The notes below the pieces were generated by a model. That model ran no database searches. It had not been told where the DNA came from and worked only from the letters and a program-made list of their open reading frames with translations. This document shows, piece by piece, positions 23,191-58,567 of a DNA stretch of 64,000 nucleotides. Both the position numbers and the translations under genes were made by a program. The stretch covers positions 885,501 through 949,500 of the forward strand of contig OY821777.1 in the NCBI GenBank assembly GCA_963682175.1. The letters run 5' to 3'. Position 1 is the stretch's first letter. Each line of letters opens with the position of its first letter. The stretch comes from Triglochin maritima. Taxonomy: Eukaryota > Streptophyta > Magnoliopsida > Alismatales > Juncaginaceae.

Positions 23191-25505
23191 ACTGTTCGCC
23201 AAATAATAATTATAGTAGCTACGGAAAAAATATATTTCTCTCTACTTACTTAAATAACTTCTTGAATGATATATTTACCAAAAAATATAGCTTCTTCAAC
23301 CGTTCAAAAATAAATAAATAAATAATAAATGGTCTTTTTGTTGAAGATTTTAACATGTTTTATTATTTCATGGAACAAATATGTACACAATTCCCAGGGA
23401 AGGAGAACAAAATTCTAACTACTTTACATCTACTGAGAGTTGAACCTATAACATTTGCTTGACCAGTTAAACTATCTCATATTGTCTAACTAACAGTTGT
23501 TAGACAAACTAATATTTGGGGTAACCGGTTAATGTTCTATAGCCATGAGAAATATCCACACAAAAAATCACCCAACAAGAGCAAAAGAAAATGATAACAA
23601 GAGCACTGATAAAATGAAACGTAAGGCTTTGACAACAGAACATACATATATGATGGAAATAGACTGGAAATTTGATGCCACGATATATGATGACCAACGA
23701 CTTGTGCTGTTAGACAATGGAAGAGTTGATTGAGATATTAGACAGATGGAGTCCAGGAAAAGAGGCTAAATAAGTTGTTTAATTTGAAGAGAAGTTAAGA
23801 TTACCAAGTGATTTGTGGAATTCTATAATTACGTCATTGTGAGTCAATTCCAAACGGTTTGCAGAAGGTAGTTGTGTGACTATAATTACGTAATTGAGTT
23901 ATTGCGGCACCTGGAATTCCAAACTTGATCCTAAAAGAGCAGGATGGTGCTCCTGGAATCCGAAACTTGATCCTTTCTAGCACCAGCTGAGCTACCGATG
24001 GTGCTCAAATATGCTTAGATGGAGGTCAACTAATTAGTACTCACGACAAAATAAACTCCAGTGGCGTGTCCTATATTTGCAAATTGCAAGGTTTGTTGGT
24101 ATGCAAATAGAAAAGGCACCATGAAATGTGCTCTCTTACCTAACCCCCACTTTAAATCCTAAACATGTAAATGTGACCAAAGATCTCTTGACTAATGAGC
24201 TAAGGCCCATTTGGTTCATGAAATAAATGAAATAACTATTTATGAGGATGTTAATGCACAACATCCAGTACTTAAAAGCAAAAAATTGACTTGAATGGTT
24301 CTAATTTTAGGACAATAAACACACAACCGAACTAATAAATAACCAATATTAATTCTTAAGTCAAAGCTGACCCCTATCCATTACTCAAAACGGAAACGTC
24401 CTAGTCAGGATGATCTGATCGATTTGAGCTACTGGTGTTTGCCATTATATAAAGATCAGAAAAAACTAATGGCAGGTGTTCATCCAAATGAGCACTTAAT
24501 ATAAAATAATATAAGTGGGGAAGTCCAACAAAGGATGTGAATGTGATAGATTGCATGCCAACGAGGTCCCACCACCAATGTATAACAACAATGTCGCCAC
24601 CATGGTCGGATGTGGAAAATAACACGTAACAAAACTAAGAGAAACTGTAGTTATCACACTTGGTCGAACAACCAGAAAGAAAACAGATAACCCCCGCACG
24701 CAAAGATAAACGCAGAAATGAAGAGTACACAAACAGAACAAAACGTAACATCCAAACTACACAAACATATTCAGCGGAAGAAAATTTAGAAGACTTGGAT
24801 GAAGAAATATGGCATTGTGAATCCAATTTGACGTTGTTCAACAAGACAAAACAGAAAAAGAAACATAAAATAATCTATAAAACATGCTTTGTTTTACCAC
24901 GGAAGGAAGTTTCCTTCGAGTACTGACGACGACTTGGATCATAACAACGATTGACTTGACATAATATAAGTTGACCCTAAAACTTAAATTTACAAGACTG
25001 AGTCCTGAAATCATGCATAAAGTCTGAGGTCTACACTTGGTGGGATCATATTGTCATGGGCCATTGTCACGTCGGCCTTTGATTAACATGGACCATAACT
25101 AGTAAAAGGACAAGTTTGCTAAACCAACAACGCAGTCACCAAGTTAACCGCAAGGAAGAACTTACCAGTCATCCTTCAAAATGCACGAAGCCCTTCCCGA
25201 AAGAAAAATGCACGAAGCCCTTCAAAATATAAGGTAAATTAGCACGGCAGGGCAGCAAGAAAAATCACTGCGACAGCCCTTCCCGAAAGCAAGATTTTAA
25301 CTATAACTGTTAGTCATCAAGTTAACACTGATTAGCTGCACGAAGCCTTGGAAACATACTACTTACATATAAAATTAGAGCGACAATACAGACATTGGAG
25401 ATGTCATGGACTATAGAAGATTGCATACTGCAGTACTGCACGGCCTCGTGCACATTGACTTGACAAAAACATTTGCCAATTGTCGTATATATAGAATATG
25501 GAACT
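23191..25505. other. Intergenic region downstream of the SPLAYED-type gene
   Basis: Two stretches on the minus strand resemble tRNA-derived SINE heads: TAGTTTAACTGG...GGTTCAACTC near 23450-23505, and the one annotated at 23930-24005. 25160-25290 has short duplications of ATGCACGAAGCCCTTC and CCCTTCCCGAAAG. The 3' UTR of the SPLAYED-type gene lies within about 25000-25505, but no clear poly(A) signal was pinned down. ORFs at 24401-24926 show no family features. Confidence 0.45.
23930..24005 (-). repeat. tRNA-like segment, possible SINE head
   Basis: On the minus strand GGTAGCTCAGCTGGT matches a polymerase III A box. About 30 bases further on, AGTTTCGGATTCCAGG resembles a weak B box. A normal tRNA cloverleaf does not close, so this is not called as a tRNA gene. 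A nearby direct repeat of CCAAACTTGATCCT / CGAAACTTGATCCT is also present. Confidence 0.35.
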
Positions 25506-48764
<23,259 letters not shown>

Positions 48765-51337
48765 CTGAAATAACTGAAATAAACAAAGAATATTATTTTT
48801 AATGAGTCAATCAGAATCCACAATGAGGTGAAATTCCTTGGTTGAAGATTGATTGCCTCTCAGAGAATCTGAAAATTTGACGAAACAGGGAAAGGAAAAC
48901 TAACATGATAGTTCTCATATAATCAATCAAATTTCCCATTCTTGTAGCAAAAATTTAAAACTGATACATATAAAATAGGCAAACCGTGTTTTTCTAGTTT
49001 GAAGAAAAAACAAATAAGTGTGACGAAACCAATGAAAAAAGTAATTCCTTTCAATCCCTTCGTCACTTTTTTTTGAATTCCCAAACGTCCACACATGTGG
49101 TTCAAACCTAGCAATTATGCATAACTCCTACAACATGGACACATGATTCAACATCCCACTCCTTCGACTTACCTTGTTATAGTTGATGTAATCAGGGACA
49201 GAACATAACAAATTTGCTGAAACAAGTTTACATCTAGGCACCCTTACGGAAATGAAAAGACCCAACACCTTGATTCCAATCTAAGTTTTACGATTATAAA
49301 TGTTCTAAAACGCTCCAGATAGAAAGAAGGATCAAAAAATTGAATTTAAGAAAATAAAATTTCTGAATGTGAAAACATCAAATGTGGTAGGTTTAGACTA
49401 CACGTGAGATTGGATTGGAATTTGAACGGGAAAAAATCCAGTTCAAGAACTGTTTAAAATAAGTGCCTTAAATGTCACAATTGATTTGTATTAGAAGTTA
49501 GAGATGGGAGAAGCCATTTGGTTTTGCAATGTTTTTAGTTTCACTTTTTTCGGGTCCAATGGGAAAATGACGGAAATTATCCCATAACTGGAACGAGACT
49601 ATAAAATAAAATTCATTGTGAGATGTCCCATAACTAGAATATTAGATGACCATCGCAGGAAAAGAGAATTCAAGAAATTAAAAGTCAATTACACTATTCT
49701 AATAGTCCTCCAACCTTAAGTTTATTCTTCAACCCATCCATCCATTATTTATGTTTTGACAGCTCAACTCATTCACATTCCTATATTGTCTTCCACCTTC
49801 TAACATGGGTTCTACTTCTACATCCTCATCATCAACTCAACATCTCAACCATGTTCCTACAAAAATATTAAATATGTTGACTTCTTTTAATTAGGAAGAT
49901 GTTGAGGAAGTCGTTGCCAGAGAAAACACCAAAGAAGTTTTCCAGGTCAGGATTGATAACACTTGAATGATACCAATAAAAAGGATCGATCCCACTTGAG
50001 GAGAAGAGTCTGCGAGATCGGTATGACTAGGCCACTGGGGAGGTAAAAGTGTCGGGTGGTAGGGTGAATCCCAAGGGAGCTTTATTTTATTTTTTATCGG
50101 TAGAGGTTAAAATTACATTAAGAAGAAAATAAAATTGTACAAGAATTATTTTACGCACAGGGCCCTAAGGGGGAAGCATTATTTTACCTGGGCAATCGAG
50201 ACTTGTAAATGAGTTTCAAGGATTGTTTAAGTATTCACTCATTTAATCTCTTTTTAAATCAAGCAAACACAAATAGACCGGGCTCAACTACCAACTAGTC
50301 AGGATTACTTGTGGTTGTGACTGCCACTCAAAATTTATTTGTAATTTCATTCCACGGTGATTTCCTAATTGTAACAGACTAATCACACTTCTGAAAAACC
50401 TCATCTCGATACAGTAAAATGCTAGCACTCACTTCCAGGCTTTCAGCATCTGCCAGTTAACATGATGCCACATGTTCAGTTTAACCCCAACAACAAATAT
50501 TCACGCAAAACTGCAAATCCATGTCAAGATTCAAACAAAAAAACCAAAGTACGTCTTTAGCCCGAATTGACACCTAATTAACACCATCCAATCAACTAAA
50601 GTCGGCATATTCTCAGCTCAGCCCATGAAAAAAAGTATGTTGAATAGCACCAAAAAATAAATTCCATATGAAAGTTAAAACTGCATGGCCTAAATTCCAC
50701 AGATCCACCAAAGCTCCATCTTCCGTCCAAATAATCACACTTCAAACATTCTAAGCCAAAAATATCATCTCGCCGACAAAAAGGCAAGAGTATTAAGGAA
50801 GTAAGGAACAGCATATCACAGATCCCACTTGAAACTAGAACTGCATGATCCAGAATCCCCAAAATCAACCGAAAAAAATCCATCTTCGGCCCAATTCATT
50901 CACTTTTCTATCGAGCACCTCATCTAGGCCACAAAACGCAAACATGTTTAGGAGCAGCATACGAAAGTCCAGCTCGAAATTACAACATCACGGTCCAGAC
51001 CACCTATCGAAAAAATTCACAATCCGGACTCCCGAAATCAATCGAAAGTTCCATCTCTCACACCCCCAATCCAACATCTCATCTCAACCACAAACCAAAA
51101 CACGTTAAGGACAAGCACGAGACGATTCCGTCTGGAAAACACAAGTTCACAATCTAAAATCCCCAAAACACAGCAAAAAGAAATCTTTCGCCCGAAATTC
51201 ACACCTCTAACCCAACATACAATCGCAAAAACATCATATAAACACACAAAACGACAAAATCTCCTTCGAAAACTCCCCAAAAAAAATCGCTCCCACTTCC
51301 ATCCACAGCGTCTAACAGAGACGAGGAGAACTTACGA
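48765..51337 (-). other. Long 5' UTR intron of the SPLAYED-type gene
   Basis: On the minus strand a donor CTC|GTAAGTTC lies at 51337. The acceptor TTATTTCAG|AAG lies at 48765, three bases before the start codon. The 2.57-kb span contains no gene. 49880-50170 holds a repeat-like stretch (CAGGTCAGGATTGATAAC and GGGCCCTAAGGGGGAAGC). The linkage is inferred from splice signals only. Confidence 0.5.
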
Positions 51338-51645
51338 GCCCGAGTTCGATCAGTGGTCGAAGGAGGGACCGAAGCGAGGCATGATCGGCGTCGACGAGAG
51401 GATTAGGGTTAGGGTTCCGACGGAGGGGGGATCGGTGGTTTTGGTGCGGAGAGTGATGGATTTTGGGGGTTTTGAGGATCGGGACAATGGTGGAAAACAA
51501 GTGTCGGAGACGGGGTTTGGTTTCCGGACCATTTGGGCTTTCGGCATCTGGATTGTAATAGCCGGGTCGGATCCTGTCTTCGGGTTGGTTGTCGAGTTGA
51601 GGTCCGTTGGGTTTTTGGATTTTCTGTGATCCGTTTGGGATGCAA
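51338..51645 (-). promoter_or_regulatory. Putative 5' leader exon of the SPLAYED-type gene, with upstream ORFs and a telo-box
   Basis: Read on the minus strand this GC-richer block ends at the donor at 51337. It holds three overlapping upstream ORFs of 62-78 codons (51409-51645, 51350-51547 and 51312-51500; the last runs past the donor). It also holds AACCCTAACCCTAAT at 51402-51416, a telo-box of the kind found near the start sites of many plant genes. Which upstream ORFs are transcribed depends on the unknown start site. Confidence 0.45.
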
Positions 51646-51664
51646 GTATCCAGGGCTACCTATC

Positions 51665-52172
51665 TAATTAGGGTCGTAAATTGTTAGAATTTTACTAACA
51701 AATCCGTCCCGCACCGCCCACCCTTATGCGGGCAGCGGACAAAAAAACCTTACCCGTCACCCACATAACCTGCCTAATAAGCGGGGCGGGTTGTGGTTGT
51801 CTCGCAACCCACCTAAATCAAATATGTTATTAATTTTTTATATACTAAAATCATTTTAGTGTTTCAGTTTTACCATAATTATTAACCTTCCATACCAAGT
51901 CATCATTCAACACTCACCAAACATCCAATTTTCCAAAAAAAATGTAGAGAGCGATTACTATTTCTCAAGTTTTGATATTCTTTTATTATTTTTTAGGAAA
52001 AAACTAAAAAGTTGGAAATTCCCGCATAACCCTCCCGCCCCGCCTAGTCCACCTTATGCGGGTTAGGTAGCGGTTTTTTATTTCCACCCTGTCCCGCTTA
52101 CCTGCTTAACTTAGGCAGGATGGGTAACGGTGGGCCAAAAACCTGCCCTGCCCCGCTTACACCCTTATACCT
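51665..52172. mobile_element. hAT-like non-autonomous element between the divergent genes
   Basis: GC-rich ends (CCCGCACCGCCCACCC...GCGGGGCGGGTTG on the left, CCCGCCCCGCCTAGTCC...CTGCCCTGCCCCGCTTAC on the right) flank an AT-rich middle. The outermost bases are similar inverted: TTAGGGTCGTAA on the left and, reverse complemented, TAAGGGTGTAAG on the right. This layout is typical of short hAT derivatives. No transposase is encoded. A target-site duplication was not established. Confidence 0.5.
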
Positions 52173-52930
52173 ACCCGTGTTCTAGTCCATCAGAGAGTTG
52201 ATTTCCCTCACTTGCTTCTCTTACCTTTTGTTCCAGTTAAGTTAATTTTAGCTATTTCAAAAGCCAGCAACTCCTCTTGGTCTATCATTTGCATGTCAAA
52301 AATCCTAAGGGTGTGTTTGGATGCGTTGCTCAAATTACATCATTTTTATGGAATTTCAAAATACATTATTTTTAAATATCGTGTTTCGTAGGTTGGAAAT
52401 TGTAAATTACAAGTTGAATTTTGAAAATATTCACCCCTATACAAAAGTAACAAAACATAATTCCACAATTTTAGGTGGAATTTACAAATCACCAACACTG
52501 AATTTCACCATAAATCCTAATACCAAACCCTAATACCTCATCTCCACCTCTACCCCTCCCTTGTCACGATCGCCACTGTCGTCGAGGTCGCCATCGTCGC
52601 CCTCAAGCAAGTTTCTCCCGTTCTTTCTTCCTTTTTTCTTTAATCAGGGCATCGACTCTTCCCACTTTCCTCTCCAAACCCTCCCTAAATCTTAACACAT
52701 GTGACGACAGTGAGTTTAGCGTCACAAATATATCACATAGATGTTTATTTTGGAAATTTTAAAAAAATAATAAATTTAATTCGAATTTTTTTCCTTTCTT
52801 ATAAATATCATGGGTACGTATACGACGGTGCTCTTACCGGCAAAGTTTTAAGGGGAGGGGATATTTAATTATTTATGTTCCGCAAAAATCAAGCCTCAGC
52901 TTCTTCTTCCTCTGGTCGTCCGTCCCATCA
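52173..52930. promoter_or_regulatory. Promoter region of the J-domain gene
   Basis: It lies between the hAT-like element and the ATG at 52931. 52313-52520 looks like a diverged repeat starting GTGTTTGGATGCGTTGC. CTTATAAATATC near 52798-52809 is a candidate TATA box about 120 bases before the start. The J-domain gene and the SPLAYED-type gene are head-to-head, so the roughly 1.3 kb between them serves both. Confidence 0.4.
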
Positions 52931-55900
52931 ATGGCCGCTCTCCATTCCACACTCCTCTCCCACTTCTCAAACCTCCCTCTCCATTCTCCTCCTTTCCTCC
53001 ACCACTCCCGTCCCGGATTCCTATCTTCGAGGTTCTCCCACGGCGAGCCCTTCCCAAACCCTAGAGTCAGGATCCGCGGTCGGCGTTGGGACCGGTTCGC
53101 GGTGTCGGCGGCGAAGGCGAGGACGACGGACTACTACGAGACGTTGAATATCAAAAGGAATGCGACGCTGCAGGAGATCAAGACCGCTTATAGGAATCTC
53201 GCTCGGAAGGTATTGATTCGGACTCGTTTCGTTGGTTTTTGTAGGAATTAATATTAAATGGCAATGCCGGATCGCTTTATAACTCTCCTCGCGCGTGGTT
53301 GGGATTATTCGTCGCGTTAGTGTGGAATTATTCGAGTAGAGACGGTGGATGCAAGCTGTGTTTTACAATGCCTTGCATCTTTTGTTTCTCTTCGCCCAAT
53401 CCGGATTACTCTTATCACGTCCTTCATGCGTGGTAGGGATTATTTGCTGCTCAGAGTGAGTTCGGTTGGGATTATTCGTCACGTCTAGTGTGGGTGGAAT
53501 GCGTTAGAGTGAGTTCGGAAGGTCGCCTTTTTAGTTTTTATGATCCACATTTACAATAATTGACCAGATAGTTTCCCATGATTTTATGATGTTTGATTTC
53601 ATCTGCGGCATGATTTTTGAAGTTTTAAGTAGATTTCTTACTCTTTGTAATTGTTCCGTCCACCATTCATATACAGTTCTGCTTGTTATAGTATCACCCG
53701 GACATGAACAAAAGTCCTGGAGCTGAGGAAAAGTTCAAGGAGATCGGTGCTGCGTATGAGGTAGTATTTTTTCCATTTGCTGGTTTTTGCTCTAAATTGA
53801 CACGTTGTGGTTTTCCTATTTTGGAGATGGTTAAACTCGATCGGAGCAATGCAGGACTTCAAATTGTTGCTTCCTTGATGTTGATTCAGAAGTAGCCTAG
53901 CATTTTATTTCTCATTTTAAGTTTTAGTCCTATATGATACTAAATACTAAAAGAAACAGCTATGTTTACTTCTCCAACCCTTCCCCAGAAAAACTCAAAT
54001 GCATGTCTGGGGTAAAATGATATTCTTTCCGTAGAAGCATGTTGTTTGCAGTTCCATTTACACCCCATCAAACTTGCAGTTCGACATTATCCTGTTTCTG
54101 TCTTAAGTCCATTTTTCTGATCTTATCATTGCAGTCTTATTTGGAATTTTAAATAAAAATGTACATATGCATCTGTTTTAAGTTCTATTCTATTAGTATT
54201 ACTCATCCTCCTTCTATTCTATACACAACTAATAGTGTTTATAGGTGCTATCAGATGTCGAGAAAAGATCTTTGTATGATAATTATGGTGAGGCTGGCTT
54301 AAATGGTGATGTTCATCCACAAGGGGTATGATTTTAGTACTGTATCCAAACCTTTTGTCCTTATCTTTGTTGTATAGTGTATGGCTGTCTGCACATAACC
54401 AATTTTTCCTTTATTGTATTTTATTTGCAATTGTCTTATTTATAAATCATGTTGCTTTCAGGTGGATCCATTTGAAGTTTTTAGTGCTTTTTTTGGTAAT
54501 TCAAGTCCATATTTTGGGGGAGGCAGTTTCGGAGGCACAAGCTTCAATACAAAACAGACACGTAATTTGGGTCTCGATGTTCGGTAATTTTTTTTATGTT
54601 GCCAATATTTTTTTTGCTGTTTTCTTCGTAATCCATTTGGTCATTTTTTTTAATCTCCCAAGTGCTGAGTTTGTGAAAGAAAACTGCCTCTTTTTTGTGC
54701 ATGTTTACAAACTCGGTTGAATTCTAAGTTGTACAGTCACATGATCTTATAGGTGATCATATAGTCGGTCCTAGGCTTCAAATTCACTAGTTGGCGACTG
54801 GTCAGGGCAATTGGGCTAACTAGTTGGATTAGTCGGGTTAGTAGGTCAGTCAGGTTGAAGCCCTACTCTCCAACTTTCTTTCTTTCTTTCTAGATCGGTA
54901 CCCTAGTCACCAACTTTCAAATCATTAGTATCTTGTGCTCAGTGTTCTTTGTTATTTGTTTACCAGAGTGACAACATTGCTGTAACATTTTCAGTAACTT
55001 GTTGTAAATGTTGGCTTTCGTCAAGTGTAGTCCTAGCATTATGATACTGCATTTTATGAACACTACCTCATATCTGTTTTTATATGAATATATAGAGTAC
55101 TTAATTGTGTTGTTTTATCATGATGCTATTCACTTGCCTATTTATGGCATTCTACTCTTGGCTTACATTATGATGATTTAACAACTATCCTTGTTAAACC
55201 TTGCCTGGGACAACTTTGCATGTCAAATATATTTTGGTTCTGGTTTGATCAATAAAAAAATATTTTGGTTTGACAGGTGTAACCTCTCTCTGAGTTTTGA
55301 AGAATCAGTTTTTGGTGGAAGGAAAAATGTCGATGTGACTCATTTTGAAACATGTGATAATTGTAATGGCACTGGAGCAAGATCGAGAAATTCCATAAAG
55401 GCATGTTCGGAATGTGGTGGCAAGGGAGGAGTAATGAGATCTCAGCAGACCCCATTTGGTGTAGTTTCTCAGGTATGTCAAGTGCAATCTTATAGAATTC
55501 TTCTTAAAGCTCACATGGGATTTTGTTGGTAAGGATTTCAAGTTGGTTGGTCTAACACTAGTTGGTTCTGTTGAATAAGGCTAGGCCTGGTCTCACAAGG
55601 GACCTAGACCACAAAAGTCGACTTGTTTGGGAAAGACTTGTGAGCGTTTATTTATGTTTATATATTTATACGGATGATATGCAGGTGTCGACTTGCCCAA
55701 AGTGTGATGGAGATGGAAAATCAATCACAGCTCGTTGCAAAAAGTGCAGTGGCGAAGGCAGATTGCAATTGACTAAGAACATTGAAATTGATATTCCACC
55801 TGGTATTGATAATGAAGTTACCTTAAAAGTTCAAGGAGAAGGACATTTTGATAAGAGAAGGTCATACTGATGAATGTACATATAATTACTTTGCGGGTTG

Positions 55901-58567
55901 CAGAATAACTCTTTATAATGACATTGTGTCCCATTGAATTTATCTGCTGCTGTGCATTTTCTCCTACAAAAATCTAGTCTTATCCTATTGAATATAGCCT
56001 AGTTCAAGCCTTTTACGGAATATTTTATTGTGTTGACATCGTTATCTAATACCAGATTTAGTCTGAACACGTTGAATGCTATTCAAATTCAGTTTTCTAA
56101 ATTGCAAGATGCTCAGTTCCAATCCTAGGGATCATATAAGCTGAGCAATGACATGTCGTGCTATTATGCTATGCAGGGGTGTCACAGGTGATCTATATGT
56201 GTTTTTCTACGTCAAAGAGAAACCTGGTTTTAAGAGAGAGGGGCTAGATTTGTATTCAGAAGTTTCAATTGATTATACTGAGGCAATTTTAGGAACAGAT
56301 ATTCAGGTAATGACTACAGGGCATGCAAATACCTTGACCCTCTCATTAACTGACTTCTAGAAACAAGGCTTACTTGTAAATATAGGTGATACATCACACT
56401 TCCTATCAGTACCATATCGACACACATTAATTCATTTTTATTATTAATATAAACTCAAATTCTTTTAGTGATAATTTTTTTACATATTGGTGCTGTCGTG
56501 AATTCTTGTAATTTATAACTGTCAAATATTGATTCTCTTCTATTATGTATTCACTTGGCATAGGTGATCATATTAGGTAGCCAAGTAACTCCTTAGAGTT
56601 GGTGGAATTGATGTTGTCATTCTTGCAACGTTTCATATTTCCACCACTGTTTGTTCGTTTGATCTTTACCATTGCTTATGTAGGTTGAAACAGTTGACGG
56701 GTACAGGGACCTCAAAATCCCATCAGGAACTCAACCTGGACAGATAATTAAGATTCGTAATGTAGGAGTTCCAGATATGAAGAAACGCTCCACTCGAGGT
56801 GATCATCACTTCACTGTGGTTGTCCAGATTCCTAAAGAGATCAGGTTCGACTAATTCTTCATTAATTTTCTTTTGGTGACACTAGAACAGTTTGATCACT
56901 ATTAAGGTTCCATACCTTGACGTTCTGTTTTCATGCATGTCCGATCATGGTTAATTTGCTGGTTATTGGTTTTTTAGAAGCACGTTGATTTGTGAAATAA
57001 TAACAGTATCTTGGTTGGTTGGTTTCTCTATGGAAATTGATATTGTTAACAATGACTACAGTATATTTTTTATTATTTTAGAATTCGAAATCAGAGAGGC
57101 TTTCCTCCATTTTTATTATTTTAGAATTCGAAATCAGAGAGGCTCTCCATTTAAGGAACACACATCAGTGATGGGCAAAGTTGATAGTTTTCAGAAAATG
57201 TAATATAAATATATTAAAATATGCCTACTTAGGTTTTTCCTTGTTGCATATAGGCTACTTGGGATTAGAAATTTTTGAATGATACATGTAATTACGTTAT
57301 TTTTCAGAAGGCAAACATTGTTATCTCTCTCATGAATTTAGCTGTATAATATATAAAGTGTTTGTTGTTTTTAGTATTTTATGATTATGATGCATATTGG
57401 TCCCACAGTGTCTTTGCACCGGCATTGCTTTAGAGGATTTTACTAGTGTTACTTTTGTGCAATAGTTGATAATACCTCTCTTTTGTGAGTGTTTAATAGT
57501 TATATGGAACGCTCACTTTTGGAGAAGTTGGCTTCTCTGAGGACTTCCTCCAAATATGAGAAGGTTCCATCAGCAGGTACGGAAAACGGGAAAAGAACAC
57601 TTTAGTAAACTTTGCACTGGTGCTTGCTGTACGTGGTTTTTTTAGGATTGTATGTTTTCTATTGCCTTCGTGAATAATTGTAATCATGTAGGTTCATCTC
57701 AAACCAATAAAGGCAGGCAGGATAAAAGTGGTAGGCAACTCAATAAAGAACCACTTGCTGCTTCTTGGTGGAACTCGTTCAGGAGCATTTTCGGGTAAGT
57801 AGCAAAAACAAAGAACTGGTTCCATCAACTAGAAGGCGATTCACGTGCCTGAAGTGTGACTCCTTAGAGTTTTATTTCTAGCCTACCCCAACTAGTTTGG
57901 GATAAAATGCTTTGTTGTTGTTGTTGTTGGTTCCATCAACTCAATTCTGGGTAGAGCTAGTTTTTTGGGCTGGGTTTCTATCTAATGGATCTTACATTTG
58001 TTTGCTTTTCCGTTAAGGTATCATGGAAAGTTGAATGATTTGTGTTTGTGGTATAGTTGATGAGGGAAAATACTTCCATAAGCCCAACCTTATTTTGCTA
58101 AATACTTCCAATAGCTTTTGTTAAATTGAAAATCCCATTCTCCGAGTTCAAGCATCTTTCTAGAACTCCAACCTTATCTTTGTATGTTATTTGTGAGTGG
58201 GATGAAGTTTACGGAACTAGTTTTCGTCGTTCACTTGGCAATAAATGATCTACAGGTTTATATATAACCAAATATCTTTTGTTACTCTTGGTCTCGTGTA
58301 TTGCCATGAATTTATTACTTCTCACTATTGCACTTTATTTGCAGAGAAAAACAAAATCAATCTGGTTCGAAGTTCGTTTCCCTGAGCCTCGGAGTCCCAG
58401 TTGCAAAGTGGCCGCCATATTCTTCAAGAAATCGAACCAATTTAGTTTCTTTCTGTAGTGTATTTGTGTTAACAGTTGCATTCATCTTTATTTCTTTCCC
58501 TAATATCTTATCCCGCACATCATCAAGGGGGTTGACCTGGTTGAGCAAATCCAAAAGAAAAGGTTGA
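52931..58567 (+). CDS. Plastid-type J-domain co-chaperone (DnaJ class A) with hydrophobic C-terminal tail
   Basis: Co-chaperone that stimulates Hsp70 ATPase. Exons: 52931-53209, 53692-53760, 54245-54325, 54462-54583, 55277-55472, 55685-55860, 56177-56306, 56684-56844, 57500-57576, 57692-57794, 58345-58567. They sum to 1,617 bases, exactly 538 codons plus stop. Residues 1 to about 60 are serine/arginine-rich, like a plastid transit peptide. The J-domain starts [20 protein letters not shown]; its HPD motif ([11 protein letters not shown]) is split by intron 1. A glycine/phenylalanine-rich region follows ([20 protein letters not shown]). All four zinc-binding units are present: [32 protein letters not shown]. 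Then come the substrate-binding domains. The last exon encodes a strongly hydrophobic stretch ([19 protein letters not shown]) followed by a lysine/arginine-rich end, compatible with one membrane helix. Plastid location is inferred from the N-terminus. Confidence 0.93.
57068..57150. repeat. Short tandem duplication of about 42 bp in intron 8 of the J-domain gene
   Basis: ATTTTAGAATTCGAAATCAG followed by AGAGGCT occurs twice in a row, with TCCATTTTTATT between. It is non-coding. Confidence 0.8.
57831..57927 (+). mobile_element. Short 5'-truncated retroelement end with target-site duplication
   Basis: The 14-bp word TGGTTCCATCAACT occurs at 57817-57830 and again at 57928-57941. Between the copies are about 97 bases that end CTACCCCAACTAGTTTGGGA, then TAAAATGCTTTGTTG and a (TTG)n tail. 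CCAACT-GTTTGGGA followed by CTTTGTTGTTG is the well-known 3' end shared by plant RTE LINEs and their SINE partners. This is a complete insertion of a very truncated copy in intron 10 of the J-domain gene, in the sense direction. Confidence 0.85.

Noticed and set aside
23930..24005. tRNA gene on the minus strand
   Set aside because: A box is good but the acceptor and T stems do not form a standard cloverleaf and the B box is poor.
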